Positions 63,424-64,000 of a stretch of 64,000 bases of DNA are shown piece by piece. Each line of letters begins with the position of its first letter. Position 1 is the first letter of the stretch. The notes beneath the pieces were generated by a model. The model did no database searches, was not told where the DNA came from, and saw only the letters and a program-made list of their open reading frames with translations. Origin of the DNA: Pseudomonas sp. C1C7 (GTDB taxonomy: Bacteria > Pseudomonadota > Gammaproteobacteria > Pseudomonadales > Pseudomonadaceae); NCBI RefSeq assembly GCF_013359595.1, contig NZ_JABFMP010000004.1:62001-126000 (forward strand). The letters are read 5' to 3'. The translations under genes and the position numbers were made by a program.

Positions 63424-63914
63424 TGGTCGGTGTCAAAGCCTCCCGTAACGGCTGGATCGTCTGGCTGACCTTCGCCATCGGCATGCTGCTCAGCGTCTCG
63501 CCGTTGCCGCAATTCATGGAGATCCTCCGCCCGCTGTGGCTTGGCCTGCTGCTGGCGTTCTGGGCCCTGGCCCTGCCGCAGAAGATCGGCATGGTCACCG
63601 CCTGGTGCCTGGGCCTGGCTGAAGACGTGCTGTACGGCACGTTGCTGGGCCAGAACGCATTGATCCTGACCCTCATCACCTACCTGGTGCTGGCGCTGCA
63701 GCAACGCATGCGGATGTTCCCGATGTGGCAGCAGAGCCTGGTGATCCTGGTGATCTTCGGTCTGGCGCAGCTCGTTCAACTCTGGCTGAGCGCCCTGACC
63801 GGCAACCGTCAGCCGACGCTGGCGCTGGTATTGCCGGCACTGGTCAGCGCCTTGCTCTGGCCATGGATCAGCTTCGGTTTGCGTGGATTGCGTCGCCGCT
63901 ACAAAATCAACTGA
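63423..63914 (+). CDS. mreD: Rod shape-determining protein MreD
   Basis: A 163-residue integral membrane protein of the elongasome with about five spans (for example WIVWLTFAIGMLLSVSPLP and LWLGLLLAFWALALP). Its ATG overlaps the mreC stop (TAATG), so translation is coupled. It is expected to bind MreC and the PBP2/RodA complex. The length is standard for gammaproteobacterial MreD. Confidence 0.95.
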   Translation: MVGVKASRNGWIVWLTFAIGMLLSVSPLPQFMEILRPLWLGLLLAFWALALPQKIGMVTAWCLGLAEDVLYGTLLGQNALILTLITYLVLALQQRMRMFPMWQQSLVILVIFGLAQLVQLWLSALTGNRQPTLALVLPALVSALLWPWISFGLRGLRRRYKIN

Positions 63915-63954
63915 TTCGGTCAGGCATTTGCCACCTCGACAGGGAGATGTCTTG

Positions 63955-64000
63955 ATGAAATCGCTTTACCTTGCCTCAGGCTCGCCACGTCGGCGTGAAC
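63955..64000 (+). CDS. maf: Maf-family nucleotide pyrophosphatase, 5' end only
   Basis: Only the first 15 codons are inside the window (MKSLYLASGSPRRRE). The ASGSPRR motif is the phosphate-binding signature of Maf/YhdE house-cleaning nucleotide pyrophosphatases, and maf commonly follows mreD in pseudomonads. ATG 63955 has AGGGAG upstream. The gene is cut by the window edge. Confidence 0.85.
   Translation, partial: MKSLYLASGSPRRRE

Overview
The window is a GC-rich chromosomal segment of a Pseudomonas, most likely of the P. fluorescens group. The evidence is the fruBKA/cra module, gatCAB divergent from mreBCD, piuA/piuB/piuC, roxSR, a dpp/opdP dipeptide locus, and many REP-type inverted repeats between genes. 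Gene order broadly follows the P. aeruginosa PA4480-PA4519 neighbourhood as I remember it, interrupted by group-specific blocks. No rRNA, tRNA, CRISPR or complete mobile element was seen.

Layout. 1-4.5 kb: a chemoreceptor, a zinc-ribbon membrane protein, a TatD nuclease and the Cra repressor. 4.8-10.4 kb: the fructose PTS operon fruBKA, divergent from cra, with a Cra operator between them. 10.5-19 kb: a Tat-exported PhoD phosphatase, then the iron-uptake block piuB/piuA and divergent piuC plus a Sel1 protein, with a possible Fur site between. 19-24.4 kb: ornithine decarboxylase speC, whose upstream region contains a complete promoter-to-terminator unit (candidate small RNA or attenuator), then a four-gene OpuC-type osmoprotectant importer. 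24.7-26.3 kb: prfC. 26.5-31.1 kb: an AT-richer, REP-free accessory islet holding three overlapping genes (a divergent fold-type II PLP enzyme, a FemAB/BioF2-like acyltransferase, an MFS exporter), a small acidic secreted protein and an ISL3 transposase remnant. This is the best candidate for an undescribed system. 31-42.6 kb: a DUF2087-like protein and the dpp locus with three DppA-type binding proteins, an OprD-family porin and dppBCDF. 43-47.6 kb: a SIMPL-domain protein, the redox two-component pair roxSR and an SbmA/BacA-like ABC protein. 47.7-54.4 kb: a GntR regulator and a glucarate/galactarate catabolic operon (kdgD, ketoglutarate-semialdehyde dehydrogenase, gudP, garD). 54.5-57.5 kb: an AEC transporter, a carboxymuconolactone-decarboxylase-family protein, a CaCA antiporter and a short RlpA-like lipoprotein. 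57.7-64 kb: gatCAB on the minus strand and mreBCD followed by the start of maf on the plus strand.

How the genes work together. FruA/FruB import and phosphorylate fructose to fructose-1-phosphate, FruK makes fructose-1,6-bisphosphate, and Cra should sense fructose-1-phosphate. PiuA, PiuB and PiuC probably import a catecholate-type ferric siderophore and release its iron. The sugar-acid operon should take galactarate (or glucarate, with a dehydratase encoded elsewhere) to 2-oxoglutarate, with the GntR protein controlling it through a site shared between the two promoters. OpdP and the Dpp proteins form an outer-to-inner-membrane peptide uptake route. All starts, motifs and repeats were read by eye; family names are recognition calls, not database results.
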